Shown one piece after another: positions 26,558 through 36,414 of a stretch of 64,000 bases of DNA (positions within the stretch are counted from its first letter, which is position 1; the number at the start of each line of letters is the position of its first letter). The notes under the pieces are model-generated. The model ran no database searches. It saw nothing but the letters and a program-made list of their open reading frames with translations, and was not told the origin of the DNA. The translations under genes and the position numbers were made by a program. Origin of the DNA: Flavobacteriales bacterium UBA972. GTDB lineage: Bacteria > Bacteroidota > Bacteroidia > Flavobacteriales > Schleiferiaceae. The DNA lies in assembly GCA_002292855.1 (NCBI GenBank), contig DBBY01000042.1, positions 1 to 64,000 of the forward strand, in the 5' to 3' direction.

Positions 26558-27184
26558 TTAGAATGCGATTGGCCACAGCCAAGAAAGGGCAAAAAACGCT
26601 GCTTGAGCGAGTAAAATTGGACCTGCCAAGCGGTTTGATCCAAGGCCCTTACCCACGATCCACTGGGCGATTAAGGCCACCACAAACCATGAGAGGTAGT
26701 TCTGCCAGGGGGCGATTCCGCCGGCAAAAATCCAAAGGCGGTGCGCGTGGGCAACCGGCTCAATGAGAACGTCCAGTGCAAGCATCAGGGCCGAGGCGAG
26801 TAAGGCTCGCTGAAGCCTGCTGCCGTTGTCTAAAAATTGAGCTACAAAAGACCCCGACGCCAGCGTCAGCATTACCCAATTTACTCCGATTAACCATGGC
26901 GTTTGGAGCACCTTAGGTCCTAGGCCTTCGAGGTAGACGTAGTTGCCGAAGGGGTACCCCGTATTGACTCCAATTACTTCGACGAGCAAGCCCAGGGCAA
27001 ATACCGCCAAAAGTGCCCCCTTTAGAAATTCCGATTTGCTGCTAAACGAGAAGAGAAGGCCAAAACTGACCAATAAATGCACGGGCGTGAGCAAAACCAT
27101 CCAGTCGGCAAAATCCGTTCGAAGGCCTACAGCACCCACTAAATGGGTTACTACTACGATGAGAAGCGCAACTCGGTAAGACAT
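26558..27184 (-). CDS. Carotenoid biosynthesis protein (CruF-like)
   Basis: Integral membrane protein of 208 residues with about seven hydrophobic helices. It resembles the CruF/DUF422 family, which hydrates the 1',2' double bond of gamma-carotene. Conserved spots include VEVIGVNTGYPFGNYVY near residue 68 and a second glutamate block ALDVLIEPVA near residue 138. ATG 27184 lies only three bases after an exact TACCTTTG, so the mRNA should be leaderless; the TTG two codons earlier is part of that element. dnaX follows 24 bases downstream. Other carotenoid genes are not in the window. Confidence 0.85.
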   Translation of the reverse strand: MSYRVALLIVVVTHLVGAVGLRTDFADWMVLLTPVHLLVSFGLLFSFSSKSEFLKGALLAVFALGLLVEVIGVNTGYPFGNYVYLEGLGPKVLQTPWLIGVNWVMLTLASGSFVAQFLDNGSRLQRALLASALMLALDVLIEPVAHAHRLWIFAGGIAPWQNYLSWFVVALIAQWIVGKGLGSNRLAGPILLAQAAFFALSWLWPIAF

Positions 27185-27187
27185 AGT

Positions 27188-27195
27188 CAAAGGTA
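27188..27195 (-). promoter_or_regulatory. -7 element TACCTTTG for the carotenoid gene
   Basis: Exact TAnnTTTG, three bases before ATG 27184. This is the tightest spacing in the window. Confidence 0.65.
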
Positions 27196-27234
27196 GGGTT
27201 GAACACTTTGGATGCCCTAAGCGTTCGTGATTAA

Positions 27235-27705
27235 ATGAAACCAGAACAACGTTTACTATGGCTAGGAATTGGGGCAGTAGCCGCAGGCCTAATCCTGTCG
27301 ATGCTGTTCTTTGAGCCCGCCGAGCCTGAAACTTCCTACACCACGCAAATTCAGTCCAACCGCTTGCTCTTCTTCAAAAACATCCGCAGCTCAGGCTACG
27401 ACCTCATCGAGGGCGATGGCATTCAGGTATTTGCACCAAAAGACCGCAGCGACTCGGGCTGGTACCAAATAATCGTGCACTGGCGCGCGGACCAAGCCCA
27501 TATTCTTTGGGCGTCGAGCGAGGATTCAGCCAAGAACCCGGCCGCCAATTTGACTTTTTGCGAAGGAGTTTTGGGCGACAGCATCGCACAGAATAGGTAT
27601 TGGAACAGTGCTCTGAAGGAGCTCGCCGAGTCACCCAATCCGCATTATGCGCTGCGGGATTACTTTGAACTAATAGACCGGCTGCCTAAAGTTCAGAATT
27701 ATTGA
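27235..27705 (+). CDS. Hypothetical single-pass membrane protein
   Basis: A 156-residue protein that I do not recognise. It has an N-terminal membrane helix (residues about 8-26, [19 protein letters not shown]) and then a soluble, probably periplasmic domain with aromatic and charged residues and a single cysteine. It is divergent from the carotenoid gene and lies 43 bases before rpsF. No motif indicates an activity. Confidence 0.7.
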   Translation: MKPEQRLLWLGIGAVAAGLILSMLFFEPAEPETSYTTQIQSNRLLFFKNIRSSGYDLIEGDGIQVFAPKDRSDSGWYQIIVHWRADQAHILWASSEDSAKNPAANLTFCEGVLGDSIAQNRYWNSALKELAESPNPHYALRDYFELIDRLPKVQNY

Positions 27706-27748
27706 GTATTATTTCTTATCTTCGCGCCCCTTTAAAGGAAACTTTCCA

Positions 27749-28084
27749 ATGAAACAATACGAAACCGTTTTCATCCTAAATCCCGTCTTGTCTGATGATC
27801 AGATAAGGGAAACGGTGGATAAATACACCAACAGCATTAAAGCTGCTGGTGGCTCCATCATCAATGTAGAACGTTGGGGGCTGCGCAAGCTTGCCTACCC
27901 AATCAACAAGAAGATGACCGGATTCTACAACCTTGTAGAGTTCACGGCACCTTCTACCCTGATAGCTACCCTTGAGGTAGATATGAAGCGTGACGAACCC
28001 GTTCTGCGGTTCTTAACAATAGCCCTCGACCAGCACGGTGTAGCTTATGCCGCAAAACGTCGCGAAAAGGTTAAAAACGCCTAA
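27749..28084 (+). CDS. rpsF: 30S ribosomal protein S6
   Basis: S6 of 111 residues, which pairs with S18 on the 30S platform. The start [16 protein letters not shown] and the later [19 protein letters not shown] are family hallmarks. A near-match -7 element TATCTTCG (27717-27724) lies 24 bases before the ATG, and AAAGGAA sits just upstream of the start. It leads the rpsF-rpsR-rplI operon, three bases before rpsR. No S6:S18 autoregulatory leader with a CCG bulge was recognised. Confidence 0.97.
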   Translation: MKQYETVFILNPVLSDDQIRETVDKYTNSIKAAGGSIINVERWGLRKLAYPINKKMTGFYNLVEFTAPSTLIATLEVDMKRDEPVLRFLTIALDQHGVAYAAKRREKVKNA

Positions 28085-28087
28085 GCC

Positions 28088-28381
28088 ATGAGTACGACTA
28101 CACCACTAGAGCCCACAGGCACCAGCGAAATTCGCTACCTGCAGCCTATTGCTATTGATTCGTCGGTGACGAAGAAGTATTGCCGATTCAAGAAATACGG
28201 CATTAAGCATATTGACCACAAAGACCCCGACTACCTATTGCGTTTTGTAAACGAGCAGGGAAAGATTCTTCCGCGTCGTCTTACTGGAACATCGTTAAAG
28301 TACCAGCGCAAATTGGCCCAGGCCATCAAGCGCGCGCGCCATCTTTCTCTGATGCCGTACGTAGCAGACAACCTTAAATAA
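28088..28381 (+). CDS. rpsR: 30S ribosomal protein S18
   Basis: S18 of 97 residues. The core is intact: [23 protein letters not shown], then [34 protein letters not shown], which is the S18 rRNA-binding end. The N-terminal 20 residues are longer and more acidic than in E. coli. It sits between rpsF (3-base gap) and rplI (9-base gap). Confidence 0.97.
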   Translation: MSTTTPLEPTGTSEIRYLQPIAIDSSVTKKYCRFKKYGIKHIDHKDPDYLLRFVNEQGKILPRRLTGTSLKYQRKLAQAIKRARHLSLMPYVADNLK

Positions 28382-28390
28382 ACGGACGTC

Positions 28391-28846
28391 ATGGATGTTA
28401 TTTTAAAGCAAGACGTTGAAAACCTTGGTTTCAAGGACGACGTTGTATCAGTAAAGAACGGTTTCGGCCGCAACTACTTGATTCCACAAGGCTTCGCAAT
28501 TCTTGCGACCGGTTCAGCCAAAAAAGATTTGGCCGAAGACCTTCGCCAGCGCGCCCACAAGGAAGCTAAAATGGTGGATGCCGCCACAAAGACCTCAGAA
28601 GCCCTGCGCAATGTGGAACTGAAGATCGAAGCCAAGGCTGGACTCGGCGGTAAGCTCTTTGGAGCCATCACCAACCAAGACGTGGCAGATCACCTCAGTA
28701 AGCTCGGTCACCAAATCGATAAGAAGTTCATTCAAATTGCCGGCGGATCCATCAAGGTCTCTGGCAAGAACAGCGCAAAGGTTCGCCTTCACCGCGATGT
28801 AGTGATTGACTTTCACTTCGAAGTGATTCCGTCCACCGAAGCATAA
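28391..28846 (+). CDS. rplI: 50S ribosomal protein L9
   Basis: L9 of 151 residues, the two-domain stalk protein near the L1 arm. The N-terminal rRNA-binding domain reads MDVILKQDVENLGFKDDVVSVKNGFGRNYLIP, followed by the long connecting helix and a C-terminal domain beginning near VELKIEAKAGLGGKLFGA. It is the last gene of the operon and is followed 19 bases later by a strong terminator. Confidence 0.97.
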   Translation: MDVILKQDVENLGFKDDVVSVKNGFGRNYLIPQGFAILATGSAKKDLAEDLRQRAHKEAKMVDAATKTSEALRNVELKIEAKAGLGGKLFGAITNQDVADHLSKLGHQIDKKFIQIAGGSIKVSGKNSAKVRLHRDVVIDFHFEVIPSTEA

Positions 28847-28865
28847 GCCTCGAAACAATTTGTTG

Positions 28866-28899
28866 AAAGCACCCCGCCATGAGCGGGGTGCTTTATTTT
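28866..28899 (+). terminator. Rho-independent terminator of rpsF-rpsR-rplI
   Basis: A perfect 12-bp stem, AAAGCACCCCGC (28866-28877) with GCGGGGTGCTTT (28883-28894), five-base loop, then ATTTTT. This is the strongest hairpin in the window. Confidence 0.92.
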
Positions 28900-28901
28900 T
28901 A
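28894..28901 (+). promoter_or_regulatory. -7-like element TATTTTTA overlapping the terminator tail
   Basis: One mismatch to TAnnTTTG. It shares its first base with the terminator stem and reuses the T-run, ending six bases before the ATG of the O-antigen ligase gene. Confidence 0.4.
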
Positions 28902-28907
28902 CACCCT

Positions 28908-30785
28908 ATGAACGCCGCACGACCATCCTGGATCGCCTTCGTTGCAGGGGCCCTTTTTGCCGCTGTTCCTATGCTGCCGGTGGCACAAAAATTAGGAGAC
29001 AGCTCGCATTGGCCCATGCACCTGGCCGCCGGCTTCCTCATAATCGGACTGCTCGCAGTGGCGCATCGAGGTGGCACGTCGCAGTCGTCCCTGCCCAATT
29101 TGAGCACTTGGAGTGCGCTCTTGCTGCTTGCCATCGCCGTGAGCGGATTTTGGACCGTACCCCTCTTTGCAGCCAGTGAGGCAAAATTGGCCGTGGGCCG
29201 GTACGCAGGCTACGCCGCCGCCGCCTTAATCGGTTGGCGGTATGGACTCCGTGCGCTCCCTACCCTAGCATGGGGCATTTTAGGCGCTGCCATGGTTGAA
29301 GGATTTTCGGTGCTCGCGGACTTTGGGCAATCCACCAAGGCCATGGCCGACCCCTACCTGGCACCCGGAATTTTGGGGCACAAAAACTTCACGTCTTCGG
29401 CCATAGCCCTAGCCATTCCGGCCGCCTGGTACCTCTGGGGACGAAGCCAGAGCAGCGCGAAGAATGCGGCCTTAGCCGTCGGAATTCTGGCCCTGCTCGC
29501 CATCGTTCTGCTGCGCACCCGGAGCATCTGGATTGGTGCGGCCCTGTGGCTCCTTTTTAGCTTGGCTCGAAACATCCGCTCCTGGAAGCCTCTTTTGGGG
29601 GCTTCGCTTCTTGGACTTGTACTTATTGCGGCGGTGGTCTCCCGCCCAAAAATCCGCGAGGCCTTGATGGACCCCACCAACCTTCGCATTCGCAAAGTAT
29701 TCTGGGACCATTCCCTAGCAATGATTAAGGCAGCGCCCTGGACGGGTGTGGGCGCCGGACAATGGCGAATCCACTTCCCGGGCTATGGCCTTCAGGGCAT
29801 GAATCCTTCGGTGGCAGAGGGGATTACCGCCGAAGTTCGTCCCCACAACGACGCTCTTTGGATTGCCTCCGAGCAGGGCCTGCCGGGCCTGGCATCGTGG
29901 CTGCTGCTTTGGGGCGGACTCCTTGTTTCTTGGTTTAAAAACCGCCGAGAAGACGGCGCCGACCTGGTGGCCGGTCTTGGGATTATCGTATTGACCTACA
30001 GCATGTTTGAGTTCCCCCTAGAGCGGGCTGCCGTTTGGATTCCGTTTATGCTTGCCCTCGGTATGCTCACACCAAGCCGCTCGAGCGAGGCCAAGAGTCC
30101 AAACCTATGGATCGGGAGCATCGCCATTGCCGCACTGGCCCTCGCCTACCTTAACGCCTCGAGAGAAGGTTTGTCGTCAGAACAGGACCAGCAAGAATTA
30201 CTTGCCTTAAACGAGCGTCAGGACGCACTGCGCTTGCTGCCTGCAGCCGTTCAAAGCCTCGACGCTTGGACTGAACTCGACCGCTTTGGCAACCCATCGC
30301 CCTACTTTGCAGGCATGTCTTCGATGGCTCTCGAGGCCCAACGGGGACCGATTACCACAACCAGTTTTGCCCAGGCCCGGTCCTACTTTGAGCAATCGTT
30401 GGAGCTGCATCCTAACCACGTGGTTACCTGGTACCAATTGGGCAACCTCTACCGATACCAGGGCAATGCCCTTGAAGCGGAATCAACCTACCGCAAATTG
30501 CTCCAGCGATCGCCACGGCATCCCGGAGGCCAAATGCACTTGGCTCATGCGCTGCTGGCACAAAACCGAGCCGAAGAAGCAGCCTCCGTGCTGTTTTCTG
30601 CCTTTGGCAGCGAAGCCTACTACCAGCAAGCGGACTACCGAAATGCCGCCATTCAAGCCCTTAGGCTCTGCCCCGACGCCGTAAAGCACCGCGACGTGAA
30701 CCAGGTACTTAGGCTGCGCGCAGGCCTCGACGACCAGGCGCTCTTTGAAGCGTTTTTGGCCGAGAAAAGGAAGTTCTTGCGCTAG
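28908..30785 (+). CDS. O-antigen ligase-family membrane protein with TPR domain
   Basis: A 625-residue protein. The first 410 residues hold about ten membrane helices and the Wzy_C/WaaL-type core with TGVGAGQWRIHFPGYG near residue 282 and RPHNDALWIASEQG near residue 315, the usual periplasmic arginine-histidine loop. The C-terminal 180 residues contain tetratricopeptide repeats (HPNHVVTWYQLGNLYRYQGN, HPGGQMHLAHALL). It likely transfers or polymerises a lipid-linked glycan, or glycosylates proteins. ATG 28908 avoids a frame that would run through the ribosomal terminator. Its stop shares a CTAG with the convergent xth stop. Confidence 0.85.
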   Translation: MNAARPSWIAFVAGALFAAVPMLPVAQKLGDSSHWPMHLAAGFLIIGLLAVAHRGGTSQSSLPNLSTWSALLLLAIAVSGFWTVPLFAASEAKLAVGRYAGYAAAALIGWRYGLRALPTLAWGILGAAMVEGFSVLADFGQSTKAMADPYLAPGILGHKNFTSSAIALAIPAAWYLWGRSQSSAKNAALAVGILALLAIVLLRTRSIWIGAALWLLFSLARNIRSWKPLLGASLLGLVLIAAVVSRPKIREALMDPTNLRIRKVFWDHSLAMIKAAPWTGVGAGQWRIHFPGYGLQGMNPSVAEGITAEVRPHNDALWIASEQGLPGLASWLLLWGGLLVSWFKNRREDGADLVAGLGIIVLTYSMFEFPLERAAVWIPFMLALGMLTPSRSSEAKSPNLWIGSIAIAALALAYLNASREGLSSEQDQQELLALNERQDALRLLPAAVQSLDAWTELDRFGNPSPYFAGMSSMALEAQRGPITTTSFAQARSYFEQSLELHPNHVVTWYQLGNLYRYQGNALEAESTYRKLLQRSPRHPGGQMHLAHALLAQNRAEEAASVLFSAFGSEAYYQQADYRNAAIQALRLCPDAVKHRDVNQVLRLRAGLDDQALFEAFLAEKRKFLR

Positions 30786-31540
30786 GCCAACCGAAGGCTG
30801 ACCGGGCAATGGTCGCTGCCGTAGACCTCATTGTGTATTTCGGTCGATGCAACCCGGTCCATGAGCCGGCGCGAAACCAAATGGTAGTCCAGGCGCCAGC
30901 CGATGTTTTTGGCGCGGCCTCCGCTTCGCATGCTCCACCAGGAATACTTGACCACTCCTGGGTTTTGCTCGCGCCAGGAATCGACAAAGCCTGCGTCCAG
31001 CAAAAACTGAAGTCCGTCTATTTCGCTTTGGGTATAACCCGGCGTTCGGTTGTAGTTGGGCTGCGGATGGCTCAGATCAATGGGTTGGTGTGCCACGTTT
31101 AAATCGCCACAGAGCACCACCGGCTTTTTGGCATCAAGCCCCTTGAGGTATGCAGTCAGGTCGCGGTCCCAACGAGCCCGCTGCGGAATTCGCGACAGGT
31201 CGCCCTTGGAATTGGGCACATAGGTCGTCACCACGTAGAGGTCCTGAAACTCTGCCGTGATGACCCTGCCCTCGCCTTCGTGCTCCTCCACTCCCATGCC
31301 GTAGGAGACGCTGATCGGCTTGATTTTACTAATTATGGCCGTACCCGAATAGCCCTTTTTGTCGGCCTCGTGCGCGACGACGTGGTAGCCGAGTCCGTCC
31401 AAGACCTCTTTGGCCTGATCCACCGTGCACTTAATCTCCTGAAAACCCATTACGTCGGGGTTGAGTCCGCGCACAATCTCGTGCAATCCTTTGCCAGCAA
31501 CTGCCCGAAGGCCGTTTACGTTCCAAGAAATAATGTTCAT
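30782..31540 (-). CDS. xth: Exodeoxyribonuclease III / AP endonuclease
   Basis: Endonuclease/exonuclease/phosphatase-fold DNA repair enzyme of 252 residues. It starts MNIISWNVNGLRA, then DVMGFQEIK with the metal Glu near residue 36, DLNVAHQPIDLS near residue 150 and a final SDHCPV with the catalytic Asp-His. It cuts at abasic sites in base excision repair. The open frame continues upstream to 31777 but the family N-terminus fixes ATG 31540. A near-match TACCTTCG ends four bases before the ATG. It is divergent from a lipoprotein gene. Confidence 0.95.
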   Translation of the reverse strand: MNIISWNVNGLRAVAGKGLHEIVRGLNPDVMGFQEIKCTVDQAKEVLDGLGYHVVAHEADKKGYSGTAIISKIKPISVSYGMGVEEHEGEGRVITAEFQDLYVVTTYVPNSKGDLSRIPQRARWDRDLTAYLKGLDAKKPVVLCGDLNVAHQPIDLSHPQPNYNRTPGYTQSEIDGLQFLLDAGFVDSWREQNPGVVKYSWWSMRSGGRAKNIGWRLDYHLVSRRLMDRVASTEIHNEVYGSDHCPVSLRLA

Positions 31541-31567
31541 TGGCCGAAGGTACATTACCTTACCGCT

Positions 31568-32161
31568 ATGCTCCGAGGGTCCATCCTGCTTTTGGCTGCC
31601 GTGCTCGCTTCGGGCTGCAGCGCTCCCCCAATAGGGCGGTTTGCGCTCGAGCAAAATCCCAGTCAGATCATGACTATGGAACTGTATCGAAGCCGCAGCA
31701 CCTGGAGCTTCGTGCAAAGCTACCCGGGATTGGTTAACCGCGTCGAAATGGACCGAAGAGGCAACCTCCTGGGCCACGAACTGACCGCCGGAAGCCAGGT
31801 GCTAAGCTCAAGGAGGGAAGGTTCTGAACTAATTCTGCCTGCCGGCCGCGTCCCGAGCCCAGACAGCCTCTACCACCTGAGCGCACTTACTGCCCTACCC
31901 CTGCTCCTGCCCAAAATTCAAAGCCTCTCCCTGGGTTCGTCGGCGCAGGTTAGCGCGAGTACGGCACCCTCGGGTGACCTTGTAGTCATAGAATGGACCT
32001 GCACCGCACGAAGCAACAGTGAACGGCGCTACCTAGCCCGCTATGAAGTCACTACGGCAGACCTTAGGTACACCAAGCAGCGGGGCCGATGGGCCCTGCA
32101 GTCGGCCGAATACCGCGAGCGTGAATACGTGCAGCGATGGAATAGGATTCCGCGCCGCTAA
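31568..32161 (+). CDS. Lipoprotein of unknown function
   Basis: A 197-residue lipoprotein: short leader MLRGSILLLAAVLASGC with Cys17 as the likely lipidated residue. The mature part is beta-rich with many Ser and Arg residues and I recognise no family. ATG 31568 is chosen because it begins the signal peptide; the longer frame from 31280 lies inside xth on the other strand. The gene converges with icmF, with a five-base gap, and no terminator is visible there. Confidence 0.7.
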   Translation: MLRGSILLLAAVLASGCSAPPIGRFALEQNPSQIMTMELYRSRSTWSFVQSYPGLVNRVEMDRRGNLLGHELTAGSQVLSSRREGSELILPAGRVPSPDSLYHLSALTALPLLLPKIQSLSLGSSAQVSASTAPSGDLVVIEWTCTARSNSERRYLARYEVTTADLRYTKQRGRWALQSAEYREREYVQRWNRIPRR

Positions 32162-32166
32162 GCCTC

Positions 32167-35100
32167 TTACATGTTGCGGCGGTACTGACCGCCCACTTCA
32201 AACATGGCCTCGGTAATGGCACCTAAAGAGCACACTTTAGCAGCTTCCATGATGGCATCAAACATGGGCTCGTTGGTCAATGCCGCACGACTAATACGGT
32301 CCAATGCCTGGGCAGACTCGTCCTTACGGACTGCCTGAATCTGCTCTACCCGGGCAATCTGCCGTTCCTTCTCGTCGACCTCAGCGCGGATTACCTCGCC
32401 CGGAATAAGGGTTGGGGAACCTTTGCTGCTCAAGAAGGTATTCACGCCAATAATGGGGAACTCGCCGGTGTGCTTGAGCATCTCGTAGTGCATCGACTCC
32501 TCCTGAATCTTGCCTCGCTGGTACATGGTCTCCATCGCTCCGAGCACGCCACCGCGCTCGTTAATGCGGTCAAATTCCAGAAGAACAGCGTCTTCGACCA
32601 AGTCGGTCAGCTCTTCGATGATAAAGGAACCCTGAATCGGGTTCTCGTTTTTGGCCAAGCCCAGTTCCTTGTTGATAATCAACTGAATGGCCATCGCACG
32701 GCGCACACTTTCTTCGGTCGGAGTCGTGATTGCCTCGTCGTAGGCATTGGTATGCAGCGAGTTGCAGTTGTCGTAGATGGCATACAGGGCCTGCAGCGTG
32801 GTTCGAATGTCGTTAAAATCAATCTCCTGAGCGTGCAAGGACCTGCCCGAGGTCTGAATATGGTACTTCAGCATTTGCGCCCTGGGGTCCGCTCCGTACT
32901 TATTTTTCATGGCTTTAGCCCAAATCCGGCGTGCCACGCGTCCGATTACGGCATACTCCGGGTCGATTCCGTTGCTAAAGAAAAAGCTCAGGTTCGGACC
33001 AAATGCGTTGATGTCCATGCCTCGGCTGAGGTAGTACTCTACGTAGGTGAATCCGTTGGCCAGGGTGAATGCAAGTTGAGAAATCGGGTTGGCGCCCGCT
33101 TCGGCAATGTGGTAGCCGCTGATCGACACCGAGTAGAAATTCCGCACCCTGCGGTCAATGAAGTAGGCCTGCACGTCACCCATCAGGCGAAGCGCAAATT
33201 CGGTGCTGAAAATGCAGGTGTTTTGCGCTTGATCCTCCTTGAGAATGTCGGCCTGAACCGTTCCCCGCACCTGATTCAGCGCATCATCCTTGATGGCCGC
33301 ATAGACCTTTGCCGGCAGCACTTCGTCGCCCGAAATGCCGAGGAGCATGAGGCCCAAACCGTCGTTGCCCTCGGGCAAGGTGCCGTGGTAGCGCGGACGA
33401 ACCTGACCCTTGGCTTCGTACTTGGCCTGCAGAACCTTCTCTACCTCAGACTCTAGGCCATTGAGCTTAATGTACTTCTCGCACTGCTGGTCGATCGCGG
33501 CATTCAAAAAGAACGCGAGCACCATCGGGGCGGGCCCGTTAATGGTCATGGACACCGAGGTGGCGGGGTCGCAAAGATCAAAGCCGCTGTACAAACGCTT
33601 TGCGTCGTCGAGGCAGCAGACCGAAACCCCGGCGTTGCCGAGCTTTCCATAAATATCGGGGCGTCGACCCGGGTCGCGTCCATAAAGTGTTACCGAATCA
33701 AAAGCAGTCGAAAGCCGTTTGGCGGGCGTACCCAACGACACATAGTGAAAGCGCTTATTGGTCCGCTCTGGACCGCCCTCGCCGGCAAACATGCGCGTCG
33801 GATCCTCGCCCTGGCGCTTGAAGGGGTACAGTCCTGCCGTGTAGGGGAACATGCCCGGAACATTCTCCTGAAGCTGCCAGCGAAGAATATCACCCCAGCT
33901 GCGGTAGGATGGAGTCACAACCTTGGGAATATCTGAATTCGAAAGGGACTTCGTGTGGGTGGGCAGCTTAATGTCCTTGCCCCGAACCTGGTAGACGTAC
34001 TCGGGGTTTTTGTAGCGCTGCCGCAGGGCATTCCAACCTTCGATTAGGGCCCAGTTGTGCGGATCCAAATCCCGCTTGCGCAGCTCGTAGGCCTCTTGAA
34101 TGCCTTTGGCCAATCGGTCGCGGTCGTCCAGCTTTGACGCACGCATCTCGCCTTCAGCCTTGTGCAGGCTATAAAGTGCATCCGCCACGTCGGCTTGGTG
34201 GTCCGCCCATGCGTTGTAGCTGCGGATTCCCTCTGATATCTCGCTCAGGTAGCGGGTTCGGTGGGGCGGAATCACAAAGAGCTTCTCGCCCGGCTCCTTG
34301 ACCACTTCTGGGGCCAATTGCCACTGGTCGTTTGCAGTTTTTGTCCTGAGCGCATCGACGATGGCCGCAAACAGACGGTTGGTACCGGGATCGTTGAACT
34401 GGCTGGCCATGGTGCCAAAAACGGGCATGTCGTCCAAGGGGTCATCCCAGCGTAGGTGGTTACGTTGGTACTGTTTTTTAACGTCGCGGAGCGCGTCGAG
34501 GGCTCCGCGCTTATCAAATTTGTTGAGGGCAATCAAGTCGGCAAAATCGAGCATGTCAATTTTCTCGAGCTGCGTGGCTGCGCCGTATTCTGGGGTCATC
34601 ACATAAAGCGAGACGTCGCTGTGGTCAAGGATTTCCGTATCTGATTGGCCAATTCCACTGGTTTCTAGTACAATCAGGTCGTACTTGGCCGCCTTGAGCA
34701 CAGTTAGGGCGTCGCTGACGTGCTTGCTCAGGGCAAGGTTGCTCTGGCGCGTAGCAAGAGAACGCATGTAGACGTTGTCGTGGTTGATGGCATTCATCCT
34801 AATCCGGTCGCCGAGCAGGGCCCCTCCGGTCTTGCGCTTGGACGGATCCACACTCACCAAACCAATTTTAAGGCCCGGAAAATGGCGAAGCACGCGGCGT
34901 ACGAGCTCATCGACCATGGAGCTTTTGCCGGAACCTCCGGTGCCGGTGATGCCCAAAACCGGAGCCTGATTCAGGGCTGCTAAAGCCTCGACCTCAGCCC
35001 TTAGGGTTTCGTAGACAGCAGGAGCATTTTCTGCGGCAGAAATCATGCGGGCCACCGAACGAGGCCTTTGAATTTTAACTCCTTCGAGGGCATCTTCAAC

Positions 35101-35550
35101 CTGACTTCCGATGGCAAAATCACAGCGCTCCAGAAGGTCGTTAATCATGCCCTGAAGGCCCATAGTCCTTCCGTCGTCGGGGTGGTAGATCCGAGTAATT
35201 CCGTAGGCCTGAAGTTCTTGAATTTCACTGGGCAAAATAGTTCCACCGCCGCCGCCAAAGATTTTAATGTGCCCCGCTCCGCGTTCCTCCAGCAAGTCAT
35301 GCATGAACTTGAAGTACTCCAAATGCCCGCCCTGGTAGGAGGTCATGGCAATGGCGTTGGCGTCTTCTTGAATGGCGGTCTCCACCACCTCTTGGGCGCT
35401 GCGGTCGTGGCCCAAATGAATAACTTCGGCCCCTGACGACTGCAAGATGCGTCGCATTATGTTAATGCTCGCGTCGTGCCCGTCAAAAAGCGAGGCCGCC
35501 GTAACAATTCGAATCGGATGCTGGGGCTTGTAGGGTTGGGATTCCACCAT
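32167..35550 (-). CDS. icmF: Fused acyl-CoA mutase IcmF (B12, GTPase and mutase domains)
   Basis: An 1127-residue fusion. Residues 12-145 are the B12-binding domain with the cobalt-ligand His in DGHDAS (His25) and the later GGGGGTI. Residues about 195-400 are a MeaI-type GTPase chaperone with P-loop GTGGSGKSS at 202-210. The remainder is the large mutase barrel. The fusion order matches IcmF, which interconverts isobutyryl-CoA and n-butyryl-CoA, although related fusions act on other short acyl-CoAs. ATG 35550 follows TATCTTTG by five bases, so the mRNA should be leaderless. The extended frame to 35835 covers the HAD gene. Confidence 0.92.
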   Translation of the reverse strand: MVESQPYKPQHPIRIVTAASLFDGHDASINIMRRILQSSGAEVIHLGHDRSAQEVVETAIQEDANAIAMTSYQGGHLEYFKFMHDLLEERGAGHIKIFGGGGGTILPSEIQELQAYGITRIYHPDDGRTMGLQGMINDLLERCDFAIGSQVEDALEGVKIQRPRSVARMISAAENAPAVYETLRAEVEALAALNQAPVLGITGTGGSGKSSMVDELVRRVLRHFPGLKIGLVSVDPSKRKTGGALLGDRIRMNAINHDNVYMRSLATRQSNLALSKHVSDALTVLKAAKYDLIVLETSGIGQSDTEILDHSDVSLYVMTPEYGAATQLEKIDMLDFADLIALNKFDKRGALDALRDVKKQYQRNHLRWDDPLDDMPVFGTMASQFNDPGTNRLFAAIVDALRTKTANDQWQLAPEVVKEPGEKLFVIPPHRTRYLSEISEGIRSYNAWADHQADVADALYSLHKAEGEMRASKLDDRDRLAKGIQEAYELRKRDLDPHNWALIEGWNALRQRYKNPEYVYQVRGKDIKLPTHTKSLSNSDIPKVVTPSYRSWGDILRWQLQENVPGMFPYTAGLYPFKRQGEDPTRMFAGEGGPERTNKRFHYVSLGTPAKRLSTAFDSVTLYGRDPGRRPDIYGKLGNAGVSVCCLDDAKRLYSGFDLCDPATSVSMTINGPAPMVLAFFLNAAIDQQCEKYIKLNGLESEVEKVLQAKYEAKGQVRPRYHGTLPEGNDGLGLMLLGISGDEVLPAKVYAAIKDDALNQVRGTVQADILKEDQAQNTCIFSTEFALRLMGDVQAYFIDRRVRNFYSVSISGYHIAEAGANPISQLAFTLANGFTYVEYYLSRGMDINAFGPNLSFFFSNGIDPEYAVIGRVARRIWAKAMKNKYGADPRAQMLKYHIQTSGRSLHAQEIDFNDIRTTLQALYAIYDNCNSLHTNAYDEAITTPTEESVRRAMAIQLIINKELGLAKNENPIQGSFIIEELTDLVEDAVLLEFDRINERGGVLGAMETMYQRGKIQEESMHYEMLKHTGEFPIIGVNTFLSSKGSPTLIPGEVIRAEVDEKERQIARVEQIQAVRKDESAQALDRISRAALTNEPMFDAIMEAAKVCSLGAITEAMFEVGGQYRRNM

Positions 35551-35555
35551 AAAAG

Positions 35556-35563
35556 CAAAGATA
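35556..35563 (-). promoter_or_regulatory. -7 element TATCTTTG for icmF
   Basis: Exact TAnnTTTG, five bases before ATG 35550, located between icmF and the stop of the HAD gene. No cobalamin riboswitch could fit in this leader. Confidence 0.65.
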
Positions 35564-35581
35564 CCGCGCAGACCGAGACCC

Positions 35582-36310
35582 CTACTGCCCGATCGCTCGG
35601 TCGAGCAGATCCGCAAAGGTCCGCCAGTGACGAAACTCAAAGTCAGGAATTGCCTGAGCGTCAGGCGCAATGGCATCCGCGGCGTGAAACCAGGCCGTGC
35701 GCATACCAACTCCCTGCCCACCAAGTACATCCCGGAGCAAGGAATCTCCGACCATCCACGACTCCTGAGGACTGGCCCCCGCTGCGTGAAGTGCTGCCGT
35801 GAAAATCCCTGGACTGGGCTTGTAGGAGCCCGCACGGTCCGAAGTCATGCTTACTGTGAAGAACTGGCTCAATCCCAAGGCAGCCACCTTGCGCTCTTGG
35901 GGTTCCGACACCCCATTGGTGATGAGATGCAGCTGGTGTCCGACTTGGCGAAGCTCCTCTAGAGCCTCTGCGGCACCGTCGTAACCCTGACCGAGGTCAG
36001 GCAATCGCTTCTTGAGTCGGGATTCGCAGTCTTTGGCAAGTTCTTTAAGGCCTTTGGGCGAACCCTGAACCAGTCCCATTTCGCGAAACAGGAGCGCAAA
36101 CCGACGCGCCCTGACGTATTCTACTCCGAGGTTATGGTCTTGAATGTGGTCCCAAAGGCGGTCGTTGATGGCCAAATAGCACGCTGCAAATTGCGCAGAG
36201 GTCCCGTATGAATCCCATCCCAAGTCCGCGTGGAGTTCTTCAAAAAAGATCCTGTGGTTGCCCTCATGGTGCCAAAGAGTGCGATCAAGATCAAAAAAAA
36301 GATGGGCCAT
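35582..36310 (-). CDS. HAD-family hydrolase, YjjG-like nucleotidase
   Basis: A 242-residue HAD phosphatase. Motif I is FFDLDRTLW at residues 5-13 with both aspartates, motif II is HLITNG near residue 125, and motif III/IV is [15 protein letters not shown] near residue 187. The helical cap inserted after motif I fits the YjjG group, which dephosphorylates non-canonical pyrimidine nucleotides; substrate is inferred only. A near-match GACCTTTG ends four bases before the ATG. It is 31 bases upstream of icmF on the same strand. Confidence 0.85.
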   Translation of the reverse strand: MAHLFFDLDRTLWHHEGNHRIFFEELHADLGWDSYGTSAQFAACYLAINDRLWDHIQDHNLGVEYVRARRFALLFREMGLVQGSPKGLKELAKDCESRLKKRLPDLGQGYDGAAEALEELRQVGHQLHLITNGVSEPQERKVAALGLSQFFTVSMTSDRAGSYKPSPGIFTAALHAAGASPQESWMVGDSLLRDVLGGQGVGMRTAWFHAADAIAPDAQAIPDFEFRHWRTFADLLDRAIGQ

Positions 36311-36389
36311 GGTGCAAAGGTCGATGCGGGGGCTCGAGGAATGTCAAAAAAGTTAACCTTAACCACACGGGCGTGGCACTTGTTTGCTC

Positions 36390-36397
36390 TATTTTTG
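36390..36397 (+). promoter_or_regulatory. -7 element TATTTTTG
   Basis: Exact TAnnTTTG, 17 bases before the ATG at 36415. It would drive the hypothetical-DUF3822-rsmD operon. Confidence 0.55.
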
Positions 36398-36414
36398 GTG
36401 CTTAATTAAAACGT

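Noticed and set aside
27706..27748. S6:S18 autoregulatory RNA in the rpsF leader
   Set aside because: The short leader has only an AAAGGAAACTTTCC palindrome and no CCG bulge motif.
31541..31777. Upstream extension of xth
   Set aside because: The ExoIII family starts at MNIISWNVNG; the extension covers the divergent lipoprotein gene.
35551..35581. Cobalamin riboswitch upstream of icmF
   Set aside because: The leader is about zero bases and no B12-box sequence is present.
35551..35835. N-terminal extension of icmF
   Set aside because: It is antisense to nothing required but lies inside the HAD gene in another frame and crosses the exact -7 element; the B12 domain starts right after ATG 35550.
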